From NCBI GenBank assembly GCA_046152925.1, contig JBJXFX010000157.1, forward strand, positions 1 through 22,136: DNA of 22,136 bases, read 5' to 3'. This DNA comes from CAMAUF01 sp046152925 (lineage in GTDB: Bacteria; Chloroflexota; Dehalococcoidia; Tepidiformales; Tepidiformaceae). How positions within the stretch are numbered: the stretch's first letter is position 1; each line of letters opens with the position of its first letter. The notes beneath the pieces were generated by a model. It was given only the letters and a program-made list of their open reading frames with translations, had not been told where the DNA came from and did no database searches. Shown here in pieces: positions 14,647 to 21,345 of this stretch. The translations under genes and the position numbers were made by a program.

Positions 14647-14671
14647 GCGACCCGCTGCCGGAAGCGGTCGC
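14647..14671. terminator. Hairpin downstream of LmbE-type gene
   Basis: An inverted repeat with one bulged base pairs GCGACCCGCT with AGCGGTCGC around a 6-base loop, about 60 bp after the LmbE stop and 64 bp before the next start. It probably separates the two transcripts; no T run follows. Confidence 0.45.
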
Positions 14672-14734
14672 CATTGCGGCCTGGCAGGGCGAGATCGGAG
14701 CTGCAATGATGCGCCGCACGCTCAGGGGTGGCAT

Positions 14735-15265
14735 ATGGCGAAGCTCGTGATGGGGATGAACCAGTCGTTGGACGGCTACGTGGACCATACGGAGTTCGGG
14801 CCGAGCCCCGCGCTCTTCCGCCACTTCATCAAGGAAGCTGAGAGCCAGGCCGGCAGTCTGTATGGCCGCCGGATGTACGAAATCATGGCCTACTGGGACG
14901 ACGATGATCCGGATTGGGGCGACGACGAGCGTGCCTTCGCGGCCGCGTGGCGCCGCTTTCCGAAGTGGGTCGCCTCGCGGACGTTGGAGTCGGTTGGGCC
15001 CAACGCCACACTCATCGGGGACGACCTGGAGGCCGCCGTCCGCGTACTGAAGGCCGAGATCGAGGGGGAGATCGAGGTCGCCGGCCCGGCCTTGGCGTAC
15101 AGCCTCACCGAACTCGGCCTGCTCGATGAGTACCGGATCTACCTGCATCCGGTCGTGCTGGGGCAGGGGACGCCCTACTTTGCGGGACCCCGGCCGCCCC
15201 TCCGCCTCGTGTCGAGCGACCGGATTGACGACGATGTGATCAAGTTGACCTACGTGCCTGCTTAG
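14735..15265 (+). CDS. RibD C-terminal/dihydrofolate reductase-like protein
   Basis: A 176-residue DHFR-like reductase of the RibD-C type (YyaP/YwjB-like). It starts with KLVMGMNQSLDGYVDH and continues with SLYGRRMYEIMAYW, a short nucleotide-binding core (EIEVAGPALAYSLTELGLLDEYRIYLHPVVLGQGTPYF) and a final LTYVP strand; all are hallmarks of this family of NADPH-binding reductases with unknown natural substrates. AGGGGTGG precedes ATG 14735 by a few bases. The TAG stop (15263-15265) overlaps the TAA that ends the leftmost copy of the dehydrogenase 3' end, so this gene and the dehydrogenase were probably tail-to-tail neighbours before the insertion at 15325-17150. Confidence 0.86.
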   Translation: MAKLVMGMNQSLDGYVDHTEFGPSPALFRHFIKEAESQAGSLYGRRMYEIMAYWDDDDPDWGDDERAFAAAWRRFPKWVASRTLESVGPNATLIGDDLEAAVRVLKAEIEGEIEVAGPALAYSLTELGLLDEYRIYLHPVVLGQGTPYFAGPRPPLRLVSSDRIDDDVIKLTYVPA

Positions 15266-15324
15266 TCTCGCCGCGCGCCCGGATGGCCCGGCGGGAGGCG
15301 GAGGTACGACGGGTCCAGGGCGCT
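15266..15324. repeat. Left 59-bp direct repeat (orphan 3' end of MftD-like gene)
   Basis: This segment matches 17151-17209 at 57 of 59 positions (differences at 15287 and 15290). Read on the minus strand it encodes the dehydrogenase C-terminus, SALDPSYLRLP, then PGHPGARRD and a TAA stop, against RDHPGARRD and TAG in the other copy. The similarity ends abruptly after 15324. Confidence 0.92.
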
Positions 15325-15380
15325 CGGTGGTCGAAGCGTTCGCTGGGACGATTTCTTCCGACGGTACAAAACCTGTGAGC

Positions 15381-17138
15381 TTACTCGGGCGCGGTGCCCC
15401 TCGCGGACAGATCCAGGCTGCGCCTGGAGACAACGTCACAACTCTCCTCACGTATCTTGTGTCGCCGGAGCACCTTCCGGACGCGGTTCGGAAAGTTATG
15501 GAAGATGACTGGGCGGACGCCGCCCGCCAGCGCTTCCCGCACAATGGCAATCGTGTCCGCCTCCGAGGAGTGGAAGGCGAAGTCTGGGCCGTCAAGAACG
15601 GTGACTTCGACACCATCAAGCCGAGATGCGAGGTCGTCGGCTAACGTGCGTGCTCCTCGGCCCACTGTGAACACTCGTGAATCGCGAGATACCCTTAGGC
15701 CGGAGTGCTCCATTGCGGACGGTCTTGCAAATATGTCCGCCCCTTTGGCGTAATCGACTCTGACGTCAGGCGACAAAGGGAAGAGCCTTCGAGTTTCCAG
15801 GTAGTTGCTCATGGAGTCCTTGAGGACTGCGCTTAGGTACGGATCGTACCTGTCCCATTGCCGCAGAATGAACGGTTCAAAAGTAGTTCGTAGCATTCCG
15901 ATTATCGCTCTATCGAGGAAAAAAGCGCGACGATCATGCTCCGATCCTTGACTTCGGCCACGGGCGTAGAATTCTTGAAACGACCAAATGTACAGAGGGT
16001 ACAAATACTCAGGAGACTCTGACAAGAATATAACATCTCGATTCTCCTTGTACGCTCTTACAATTTCGGAGCGAAGCTCCGATAGATCGGAGATACCATC
16101 AGGTTTGGGCTCATGGCCGAGAAAAGTCCCGTCGACCAATAGAACTTTAGTTGGCACGAACTCGTCAAAGTAGGAGAGGAGCTTCATCGGAGTTTCTTGA
16201 TAGTAGTGATTCTTGAGGCAGTAGTCTCCGGGGAACACGACCTGCGTTCGGCGCCCGGCGTCAGTTACTGTGACGATCATCGCCGCGGGGCTGTGCGCCC
16301 CAGGATCGAAGGCCACAGTGGAACCATCCCCAAGCGAGAACGACGCCGGAGGTCGACAAGATCGAACCGACTTAGGCGCGTCTCCGAGCCGCCAGCGGAG
16401 TTGGGCGAAGGTGCTGTCCGACATAACGACTGGTATCTTCTGCTCGACTGCCCGTTGGAGTCCGCCAGCATGGTCGCGATGAGCATGCGTCAGCACGGCG
16501 AGGAGCGGCGCGGGGCTTCCTGAAGCCCCCATAGAGAGGTCAAAGTCGAAGCCGAGGTCGAGGAGAATTGAACCTCTGGTGCCGTCGAGCGATAGCGCGC
16601 AACCTTCCGCTCCGGAGTCGACTCGACGGATCGACGTAAGCGAACCGAACGGGCGATCCCCCACGAAGGCCCGGAACTGTTCAGGCAGCAGATGCCAGAG
16701 GGGTGCTAGTTTCCGTGAAGATGCCGCGCGGAATCCCATCACGAGCGGGTACCACCCGGTCACCTCGGTGATCCGTTCGGCGTCGTCGAACAGAACGTCC
16801 CGAGTCGCAACGTCCGGTTGCGTGTTGATTATGGCGAACCGCATCTCCCACGGTTCCTGGCCGCGCCGGTTGATGATCCGATGGTGGAATCGGACCCACT
16901 CGACATGAGGCCAGCAGCCCGGATAGGTTCTTCGTAGGAACTCGAGAAACTTCTCAGCCGGAAGGTTCGGCGCAGCAGGCGATCTCCGAGCGAGGATTCG
17001 CTTGCCGCGTGCGAATGGCCCCCACCAAGGGCCGTCGGCGATTTCGTAGCTGAAGCCCGTGGGATCTTGGAGTCTTACCAAATCTCCGCCTCTTTGGATT
17101 CTAGCCCACCTCGGAGTCAATTCACTCGCGCCGGTCAA
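15381..17138 (-). CDS. MBL-fold, beta-CASP-like hydrolase (inserted gene)
   Basis: A 585-codon protein. Residues about 165-345 form a metallo-beta-lactamase domain: LTHAHRDHAGG gives H218, H220, D222 and H223; H282 lies in GAHSPAA; D305 in FPGDY. The following VLLVDGTFLGHE, VIFLSESPEYLYPLY, FHSSEAD and VIFHNFPN segments resemble the order of beta-CASP motifs in RNase J/CPSF/Artemis nucleases, so a nucleic-acid hydrolase is plausible. Residues 1-160 form a separate domain I do not recognise (GPWWGPFARG, RTYPGCWPHVEWVRFHHR, YPLVMGFRAAS). The start is uncertain: TTG 17138 or TTG 17081, the latter with AGAGG upstream; no ATG or GTG is available early. The gene begins 8 bp after the dehydrogenase stop on the same strand and probably depends on its promoter. 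GC is far below the neighbours. Confidence 0.75.
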   Translation of the reverse strand: MTGASELTPRWARIQRGGDLVRLQDPTGFSYEIADGPWWGPFARGKRILARRSPAAPNLPAEKFLEFLRRTYPGCWPHVEWVRFHHRIINRRGQEPWEMRFAIINTQPDVATRDVLFDDAERITEVTGWYPLVMGFRAASSRKLAPLWHLLPEQFRAFVGDRPFGSLTSIRRVDSGAEGCALSLDGTRGSILLDLGFDFDLSMGASGSPAPLLAVLTHAHRDHAGGLQRAVEQKIPVVMSDSTFAQLRWRLGDAPKSVRSCRPPASFSLGDGSTVAFDPGAHSPAAMIVTVTDAGRRTQVVFPGDYCLKNHYYQETPMKLLSYFDEFVPTKVLLVDGTFLGHEPKPDGISDLSELRSEIVRAYKENRDVIFLSESPEYLYPLYIWSFQEFYARGRSQGSEHDRRAFFLDRAIIGMLRTTFEPFILRQWDRYDPYLSAVLKDSMSNYLETRRLFPLSPDVRVDYAKGADIFARPSAMEHSGLRVSRDSRVFTVGRGARTLADDLASRLDGVEVTVLDGPDFAFHSSEADTIAIVREALAGGVRPVIFHNFPNRVRKVLRRHKIREESCDVVSRRSLDLSARGTAPE

Positions 17139-17146
17139 GAAGCCAA

Positions 17147-18331
17147 CTAATCTCGCCGCGCGCCCGGATGGTCCCGCGGGAGGCGGAGGTACGACGGGTC
17201 CAGGGCGCTGACCGAGGGGCAGCCGAGGTTCATCAGCGTGCCGTTGATCCCGCGCTTGTAGATGCCGAGCATCTGGTGGACGCCTTTCTCGCCCGCTGCG
17301 GCCAACGACCAGAAGTAGGGCCGCCCGAACATCACCGCCTTCGCGCCAAGCGCGACCGCTTTGACCACATCCCCTCCGCGGCGGACGCCACCATCGAGGA
17401 GCACTTCGAGCTTGCCGTCCGCCGCCTCGACCATCGCCGGGAGCGCGCGGATGGTGGCCGGTGAGTCATCCAGCCCGTTGCCGCCGTGGTTCGAGACCGA
17501 GATGCCGTCGGCGCCGATGTCGATCGCTTTACGCGCGTCGGCTGGGTCGGTGATGCCTTTGATGATCAGCGGCCCGCGCCAGACCTTGCGCACCCAAGCG
17601 AGGTCCTCCCAGGTCGGCGGGTAGGCCACGATCGACATCGCGGCGTGGGCCGCGGTCAGGACTTCGCCCTGGGCCGTCCGCGGTGCGTTCGGGAACTTGA
17701 GGTCGAGCCCGCCCTTGACGAACTTGAGCGCCCACTCTGGCCGGAGGAGCATCTCGGGGGCGTAACGGATGGCGGTGCGGAGGTCGACGCGTCCGGGGAC
17801 CCCCTTCATCGCGTTGAAGCGTTCGCGGGCGCCGGTGCTGCTGGCGAAGTCGACGGTCACGAAGAGGGCCCTGCATCCGGCCGCTTGCGCGCGTTCGATG
17901 GCGACCTGGGAGCCTTCGCGCCCGCCGATCATGTAGAGCTGGAACCAGACGTTGTCGTTGACTTTGACCACGTCTTCGACGGAAGCGCTGGAGAGGATGC
18001 CGAGGCCCATCGGGACGCCGTAGGCCGCCGCGGCCTTGGCCACGGCGAGTTCGGCGTCGGGGTGGGCCATGCGGAGAAAGCCAGCCGGGGTCGGGAAGAC
18101 GGGCATCGCGATCTCCCGGCCGAAGACCGTGGTGGTCAGGTCGCGCGGGACATGGGCGTCGAAGACCCGTGCGCGGAAGCCGATCTCCTCGAAGCCGGCA
18201 CGGTTCGCGTCGCGCGTGTGTTCCTGCTCGGTGCCGCCCTCGATCATCTGATAGACGGAAGTGGGGAGCTTCCGCTTGGCGACGCGGTGGGCGTGTTCGG
18301 CGGAGAGGATGGTGGGCGGCTTGAACCACAT
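17147..18331 (-). CDS. FMN-dependent alpha-hydroxy-acid dehydrogenase, MftD-like
   Basis: A 394-residue FMN TIM-barrel oxidoreductase of the LldD/glycolate oxidase family. FMN and catalytic landmarks are FPTPAGF (79-85), TVDF at 159-162, IIKGI with K258, SVSNHGG with catalytic H282, LLDGGVRRGGDVVKA and MFGRPYFW. The usual substrate-binding Arg of HGGRQ is Asn285 (HGGNGLDDSPATIRALPA). This Asn form, the MWFKP... start with RVAKRKLPTSVY, and GINGTLMNLGCPSVSAL resemble MftD, which finishes the mycofactocin redox cofactor. No other mycofactocin gene is here, so it is called MftD-like only. ATG 18331 has GAGG eight bases upstream; the frame is open to 18532 but not convincingly coding. Its last 20 codons are the right 59-bp repeat. 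Confidence 0.88.
   Translation of the reverse strand: MWFKPPTILSAEHAHRVAKRKLPTSVYQMIEGGTEQEHTRDANRAGFEEIGFRARVFDAHVPRDLTTTVFGREIAMPVFPTPAGFLRMAHPDAELAVAKAAAAYGVPMGLGILSSASVEDVVKVNDNVWFQLYMIGGREGSQVAIERAQAAGCRALFVTVDFASSTGARERFNAMKGVPGRVDLRTAIRYAPEMLLRPEWALKFVKGGLDLKFPNAPRTAQGEVLTAAHAAMSIVAYPPTWEDLAWVRKVWRGPLIIKGITDPADARKAIDIGADGISVSNHGGNGLDDSPATIRALPAMVEAADGKLEVLLDGGVRRGGDVVKAVALGAKAVMFGRPYFWSLAAAGEKGVHQMLGIYKRGINGTLMNLGCPSVSALDPSYLRLPRDHPGARRD
17151..17209. repeat. Right 59-bp direct repeat (3' end of MftD-like gene)
   Basis: This copy is the functional 3' end of the dehydrogenase gene (last 20 codons, stop TAG at 17147-17149). It matches 15266-15324 at 57 of 59 positions. Just left of it the sequence changes to the low-GC inserted gene. 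Confidence 0.92.
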
Positions 18332-18389
18332 GGCAGACCTCACGGATTCGGCTTCGGACCGCGCCCGCGTTGTCCGTTGATGCGGGGCG

Positions 18390-18415
18390 GCGGTCGCTGA
18401 CGGCGGCGTGACCGC
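18390..18415. terminator. Weak hairpin between SDR and dehydrogenase
   Basis: GCGGTC (18390-18395) pairs with GACCGC (18410-18415), extended by a wobble and one more pair around a 10-base loop. It lies 29 bp after the SDR stop and upstream of the dehydrogenase start on the same strand, so it may terminate or attenuate the SDR transcript. Confidence 0.3.
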
Positions 18416-18443
18416 TCCCGTGTGGTCGCGGTACTGAGGCAGT

Positions 18444-19217
18444 TTACGCGAGATTCGCGAGCGCTTCGGCATCGGCGCGGCCCGTTTTCGAGCCACTGGG
18501 GCCGACGAGCCAACTCTGGCCGATTGGGCCATCCGCCCCCTGGCGGACGATATTCATCACCGCGAGGCCGACGTCGGCCGGCTTCATGCCGTTCTCGGCG
18601 GCGGCCACCGAGACGCCACGGAGCATTGGCGTGTCGGTCGCGCCGGGGCAGATGGCATTGACGCGGATGCCCCTCGGCTTGAGTTCGAGCGCCCAGGCCT
18701 CGGTTTGGCGCCACTGGACGAACTTGGCGCCGTCGTAGCCGGTCGCCGCGGCCATCTGGTGGATGTAGTGCCCCTCTTTGATGTGCTCGGTGATGATGTT
18801 GACGATGTTGCTGCCAGCGGGCATCACCGGGGCGGCGGCCAGCGCGCAGTAGAAGCTGCCGAGCGCGCAGCCGTTGATCGAGGCCTCGTAGTTTGCGGCC
18901 TGGGATTCGAACGAGCCTTGCGTGAGTGCGGTGTTCACCCAGATCGCGGCGTTGTTGACGAGAAGGTCGATGCGGCCGAAGCGGTCGATAACCTCGGCGA
19001 AGGCGCGCCGCACATGGAGCTTGTCGGCGACATCGCAGTCGATGGCGAGAGCTGTGCGGCCGAGGGCGCGGACCATCGCCGCGGTCTTGGCGTTGTTCGA
19101 AGGGTCGTAATCCAGGCAGGCGACATCGGCGCCTTCCTCGGCGGCGGCGATGGCGATCCCGCGGCCGATCCCTACGGCTGATCCGGTGATGACGGCAACT
19201 TTCCCTTGCAGCAGCAT
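18444..19217 (-). CDS. Short-chain dehydrogenase/reductase (classical SDR)
   Basis: A 257-residue classical SDR with an intact active site: TGSAVGIG (11-18) for dinucleotide binding, D36 at the end of the second strand (suggesting NAD preference), LLVNNAA (85-91) and Y161-x3-K165 in GYDGAKF. ICPGATDTPM follows the expected pattern. It should oxidise or reduce a secondary alcohol/ketone; substrate unknown. ATG 19217 has GGGAGG eight bases upstream, and this ribosome site lies inside a predicted hairpin (19224-19260). It is followed by the FMN dehydrogenase on the same strand (112 bp gap), so the two redox enzymes could act in sequence on one substrate. Confidence 0.9.
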   Translation of the reverse strand: MLLQGKVAVITGSAVGIGRGIAIAAAEEGADVACLDYDPSNNAKTAAMVRALGRTALAIDCDVADKLHVRRAFAEVIDRFGRIDLLVNNAAIWVNTALTQGSFESQAANYEASINGCALGSFYCALAAAPVMPAGSNIVNIITEHIKEGHYIHQMAAATGYDGAKFVQWRQTEAWALELKPRGIRVNAICPGATDTPMLRGVSVAAAENGMKPADVGLAVMNIVRQGADGPIGQSWLVGPSGSKTGRADAEALANLA

Positions 19218-19223
19218 CCTGTG

Positions 19224-19260
19224 CGCCTCCCACGGTGGGCGTCGACGCCCAAGGGAGGCG
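19224..19260 (-). promoter_or_regulatory. RBS-sequestering hairpin in the SDR leader
   Basis: In the SDR transcript an 8-base arm CGCCUCCC (19260-19253) pairs perfectly with GGGAGGCG (19231-19224), which contains the ribosome site six bases before AUG. The loop holds a 14-base palindrome GGGCGTCGACGCCC (19237-19250). It could gate translation, or simply terminate transcription from upstream. Confidence 0.5.
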
Positions 19261-19295
19261 ACACTAGCAGCTTCCCGGCCGCCGGGCCAAAGAAT

Positions 19296-19311
19296 CTGGC
19301 TGGCCAGCCAG
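19296..19311. terminator. Palindrome after the membrane-protein gene
   Basis: A perfect 16-bp palindrome, CTGGCTGGCCAGCCAG, lies nine bases beyond the stop of the membrane-protein gene (19320-19913). A second short GC hairpin follows at 19274-19286. Together they are a likely transcription end for the PadR-linked operon. Confidence 0.5.
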
Positions 19312-19319
19312 GCGTCCTA

Positions 19320-19913
19320 TCAGTAGTGGAGCCAGATCCCGAGGGCCTCATCGGGCTGGCGGCGCTGGTGCCGCAACGGTGCGAAGGCGATCCGCAAGGT
19401 GAGGAACATGACGTAGGCGAGGCCGGCGTAGAGCGCGACACTCAGCGGGCCAACCGCCCCGCGGGAGAGGAACGCGAGGACGAGGAACCCGGCGAAGAGC
19501 GCGCTCACTGTGACGATCGCTCGCCGAAGCCAGCGCCGCCGCCGGCTCAGCGCCATACAGGCCGCGACGCCGAGGCTCGGCAGAAACAGCAGCATGAACG
19601 GGCCCATGAGGACGAAGGGCACGAGGCCCGCGCCGCGCTGGATGAGGCCCCGGCGCTGCGAACCGAGGCGCCGCCAGGCGAAGGCGAGGCCCGCGACGGC
19701 GCCCATGCCGGCGAAGACGATGACGATGAACGTCGTCCCGCCGACGGTGAACTGGTGGTCATCGCTCACGGTCCGCATCCAGACGCGGGCGAAGACCGCG
19801 ACGACGATCGCGATCAAGGCCCCGCGCAGCATGAACGAACGCCGCGAGCCGGCGAAGGGGTTGCCGTTCCCGGCGACGAAGGCCGGGGTCATCAGGAGCA
19901 GGTCTCGGCGCAT
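19320..19913 (-). CDS. Polytopic membrane protein, PadR-operon member
   Basis: A 197-residue integral membrane protein with about five hydrophobic segments (for example MLRGALIAIVVAVFARVW, FIVIVFAGMGAVAGLAFAW, LVPFVLMGPFMLLFLPSLGV and AIVTVSALFAGFLVLAFL) separated by Arg-rich cytoplasmic loops. I do not recognise a family with confidence. GGGGAGG lies about seven bases before ATG 19913. It is third in a same-strand run after the PadR regulator and another membrane protein, with a 58-bp gap, so it is probably under the same control. Confidence 0.75.
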   Translation of the reverse strand: MRRDLLLMTPAFVAGNGNPFAGSRRSFMLRGALIAIVVAVFARVWMRTVSDDHQFTVGGTTFIVIVFAGMGAVAGLAFAWRRLGSQRRGLIQRGAGLVPFVLMGPFMLLFLPSLGVAACMALSRRRRWLRRAIVTVSALFAGFLVLAFLSRGAVGPLSVALYAGLAYVMFLTLRIAFAPLRHQRRQPDEALGIWLHY

Positions 19914-19971
19914 GATTGAATCCTCCCCATGAACTGAGGAGAATTATAGGAAGATAGATTCCGATGGACAA

Positions 19972-20589
19972 CTAGGCTCTAGACTTTAACCTTCCAGCCG
20001 ACCATGCACGCAACAGCGCCCCGGTCAGGATCACGACGGTGACCGCCGGGAGGACACCGCCTTGTTGGACGCCGAGCGCCCAGGGGATAGAGCCGATGCC
20101 CACAACACCGAGGCCGAGCAGGCGCCGTTGAGGGATGAGTTCCCAGCCGCCGTAGACAAATCCGCCGCTGACGAGCAAGAAGATGCCGCCGATCAACCGG
20201 TCGCCTTTGGTCCCCTCGTCGCCGCCGACGAGGCTGACGAGCAGGATTGCCCCAATCAAGACGTAGAGCGCGGCCAGCCCGAAGGCGAGGCCAGGGAAGC
20301 CACGGCGCACGGTCCAGCGTCCAGCGGTCCCAGCGGCCAGCCGCGCACCCTCGGCCGCCCGCTGGAACGGGCGCGCCGGATGCATCTGGCTTGCTCGCCA
20401 GGTGAGGTCGTCGGGGATGCCGCGCAGGCAGCGCGTCGCCGTCCCGCGGAGGTCGCCCGCGCGGAGCTGTTCCCAGACGTCACAGGCGATTTCCTGGCGG
20501 CGGCCTTCGCGCGCTTCGCGCGGCAACCCGGTGGTGTAGAAGCGCACCCATGCGGTGGTTGAAGCTCGGACGATGCCGGCCGCGCTCAT
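19972..20589 (-). CDS. Membrane protein coupled to PadR regulator
   Basis: A 205-residue protein. The first 75 residues are a soluble helical part (YTTGLPREAREGRRQEIACD, VWEQLRAGD, IPDDLTWRASQM) of the type seen in membrane proteins encoded next to PadR regulators, where EIxxDVWEQ-like sequences recur. Four hydrophobic helices follow from about 100 to 195. ATG 20589 overlaps the PadR stop by four bases (ATGA), so the genes are translationally coupled. Function unknown; by analogy with other PadR-linked membrane proteins, a role in envelope stress or transport is possible. Confidence 0.78.
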   Translation of the reverse strand: MSAAGIVRASTTAWVRFYTTGLPREAREGRRQEIACDVWEQLRAGDLRGTATRCLRGIPDDLTWRASQMHPARPFQRAAEGARLAAGTAGRWTVRRGFPGLAFGLAALYVLIGAILLVSLVGGDEGTKGDRLIGGIFLLVSGGFVYGGWELIPQRRLLGLGVVGIGSIPWALGVQQGGVLPAVTVVILTGALLRAWSAGRLKSRA

Positions 20590-20948
20590 GCGGGCACCGC
20601 CTGTTGCGAGGCGAGCTTGGCGATGGCAGCGCGCTCCTGGGCGTCGACGAGGGCCCCCTCGCCCGAGGCGGTGACGTGGTAGAAGCGCCGCCGCGGCCGC
20701 TCTTCATCGGCAGCCACCTGCGGGTCCTCCCAGCGGCTCGCGATCAGGCCCGCGGTCTGCATCCGGTCGAGCGCCTTATACAGGGTGCCGTGCGCCGTCA
20801 GCGATTTCGTCTCAGCTCGTTCCTTCACCTTGCCCGCTATCAGGTAGCCGTGGAACTCGGCGGCGCCAGCGGCGCGGAGGAGCAAGGCGGCTTCGAGGAT
20901 CGAGACTTCGAGCGGCAGCAGCGTGCCGGGCTTTCGGCGCATGCCCAT
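20586..20948 (-). CDS. PadR-family transcriptional regulator
   Basis: A 120-residue winged-helix regulator. The PadR core is visible: ILEAALLL, HGYLIAGKV, AHGTLYKALDRMQTAGLIASRWED and the wing RPRRRFYHVTASGE, followed by a short dimerisation helix. PadR proteins usually repress their own operon and release DNA on binding a hydrophobic ligand. ATG 20948 and ATG 20942 are both possible starts. The gene heads an operon with the membrane protein it overlaps. Upstream are a consensus -35 box TTGACA and a small dyad (20963-20977) that could be its operator. Confidence 0.9.
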   Translation of the reverse strand: MGMRRKPGTLLPLEVSILEAALLLRAAGAAEFHGYLIAGKVKERAETKSLTAHGTLYKALDRMQTAGLIASRWEDPQVAADEERPRRRFYHVTASGEGALVDAQERAAIAKLASQQAVPA

Positions 20949-20962
20949 AGCTTTCGGAAGAT

Positions 20963-20977
20963 AGGTGACCTTGTCAA
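20963..20977 (-). promoter_or_regulatory. PadR promoter -35 box with overlapping dyad
   Basis: On the minus strand TTGACA (complement of 20972-20977) is directly followed by the dyad AGGTCACCT (complement of 20963-20971). No good -10 box fits before the ATG at 20948, so either the start codon lies further in, or the box is part of an operator. Identified by pattern only. Confidence 0.35.
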
Positions 20978-20984
20978 GCGAAGC

Positions 20985-21010
20985 GGCCGGATGGCGTACG
21001 CCGTCCGGCC
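20985..21010. terminator. Strong hairpin terminator
   Basis: GGCCGGA (20985-20991) pairs with TCCGGCC (21004-21010), and the intervening bases continue the stem (GGCG/CGCC after a T-G pair), giving about 12 pairs with a minimal loop. It lies 30 bp beyond the stop of the 21040-21345 gene and upstream of the PadR promoter, so it should insulate the two. Confidence 0.7.
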
Positions 21011-21039
21011 CTCATTCTGTGTAGCGGAGAAGCCGCAGC

Positions 21040-21345
21040 TTACTTGGCGGCGCTCCGCGGCCCTTCGTGGCGGCAGGCATCGCCGTATTCGCTGAGGGCC
21101 TTGATCACTGGGTCGTTCGCGCCGAGGTCGAGCGTGACGCGGTGGCGGCTGAGTTCCTCCCAGACGTGCTTGCTGGTCGCAGCGACCGTGGCGGCGTCGC
21201 TGGCGCGGCACGCCTGGCCGTAGGCGCTAATGGCCTGGACGAGCGGGTCGTGCGCGTCCAAGTCGAGGGTGATCTGGTGGTGCGAGAGCGCCTCCCACAG
21301 GTGGCGGCTGGCGTCGGCGACGGTGAGGATGGTGGCAGCTGACAT
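21040..21345 (-). CDS. 101-residue protein of two 45-residue repeats
   Basis: The protein consists of two near-copies of one unit. Residues 13-47 (SRHLWEALSHHQITLDLDAH, then DPLVQAISAYGQACR) align without gaps to residues 58-92 (SKHVWEELSRHRVTLDLGAN, then DPVIKALSEYGDACR), offset exactly 45. Each unit has a helix with a conserved Trp, a TLDL strand or turn and a second helix ending in Cys-Arg. No signal peptide or membrane segment is seen, so it is probably a small cytoplasmic helical protein. I do not recognise the family. GGGAG lies about eight bases before ATG 21345, and a -10-like TACAAT is found upstream (complement of 21378-21383). A strong terminator follows. Confidence 0.8.
   Translation of the reverse strand: MSAATILTVADASRHLWEALSHHQITLDLDAHDPLVQAISAYGQACRASDAATVAATSKHVWEELSRHRVTLDLGANDPVIKALSEYGDACRHEGPRSAAK

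Larger units (their letters stand above)
15266..17209 (-). mobile_element. Putative small insertion: MBL-fold gene between 59-bp repeats
   Basis: The two 59-bp repeats are 1,885 bp apart and bracket a single gene of clearly lower GC (44% over 15961-16080, against 78% over 17161-17220). The repeats are two copies of the 3' end of the flanking dehydrogenase gene, so insertion preserved a complete C-terminus. Integrative elements that recombine into gene 3' ends leave this pattern. No recombinase gene or terminal inverted repeat is present, so it would be a non-autonomous or remnant element, or the product of a duplication with insertion. Confidence 0.6.

Noticed and set aside
15327..15644. 105-codon plus-strand frame inside the inserted element
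   Set aside because: It is antisense to the end of the MBL-fold gene, has no ribosome site and shows no domain; the minus-strand frame keeps metal-binding motifs.
15981..16010. TGTACA and GGTACA motifs inside the MBL-fold gene
   Set aside because: They lie in coding sequence with low GC, where such words are expected by chance, and the 11-bp tandem series is not kept.
15266..17209. Transposon with target-site duplication
   Set aside because: 59 bp is far longer than usual target duplications, no transposase is present, and no terminal inverted repeats were seen just inside the repeats.
18332..18532. N-terminal extension of the MftD-like dehydrogenase by 67 codons
   Set aside because: The added sequence is Arg/Ala/Pro-rich without family similarity, while ATG 18331 has a good ribosome site and matches the family start.
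20951..21039. Possible small gene between the PadR gene and the 101-residue gene
   Set aside because: The stretch is only 91 bp and is explained by a strong terminator hairpin and the PadR promoter region.
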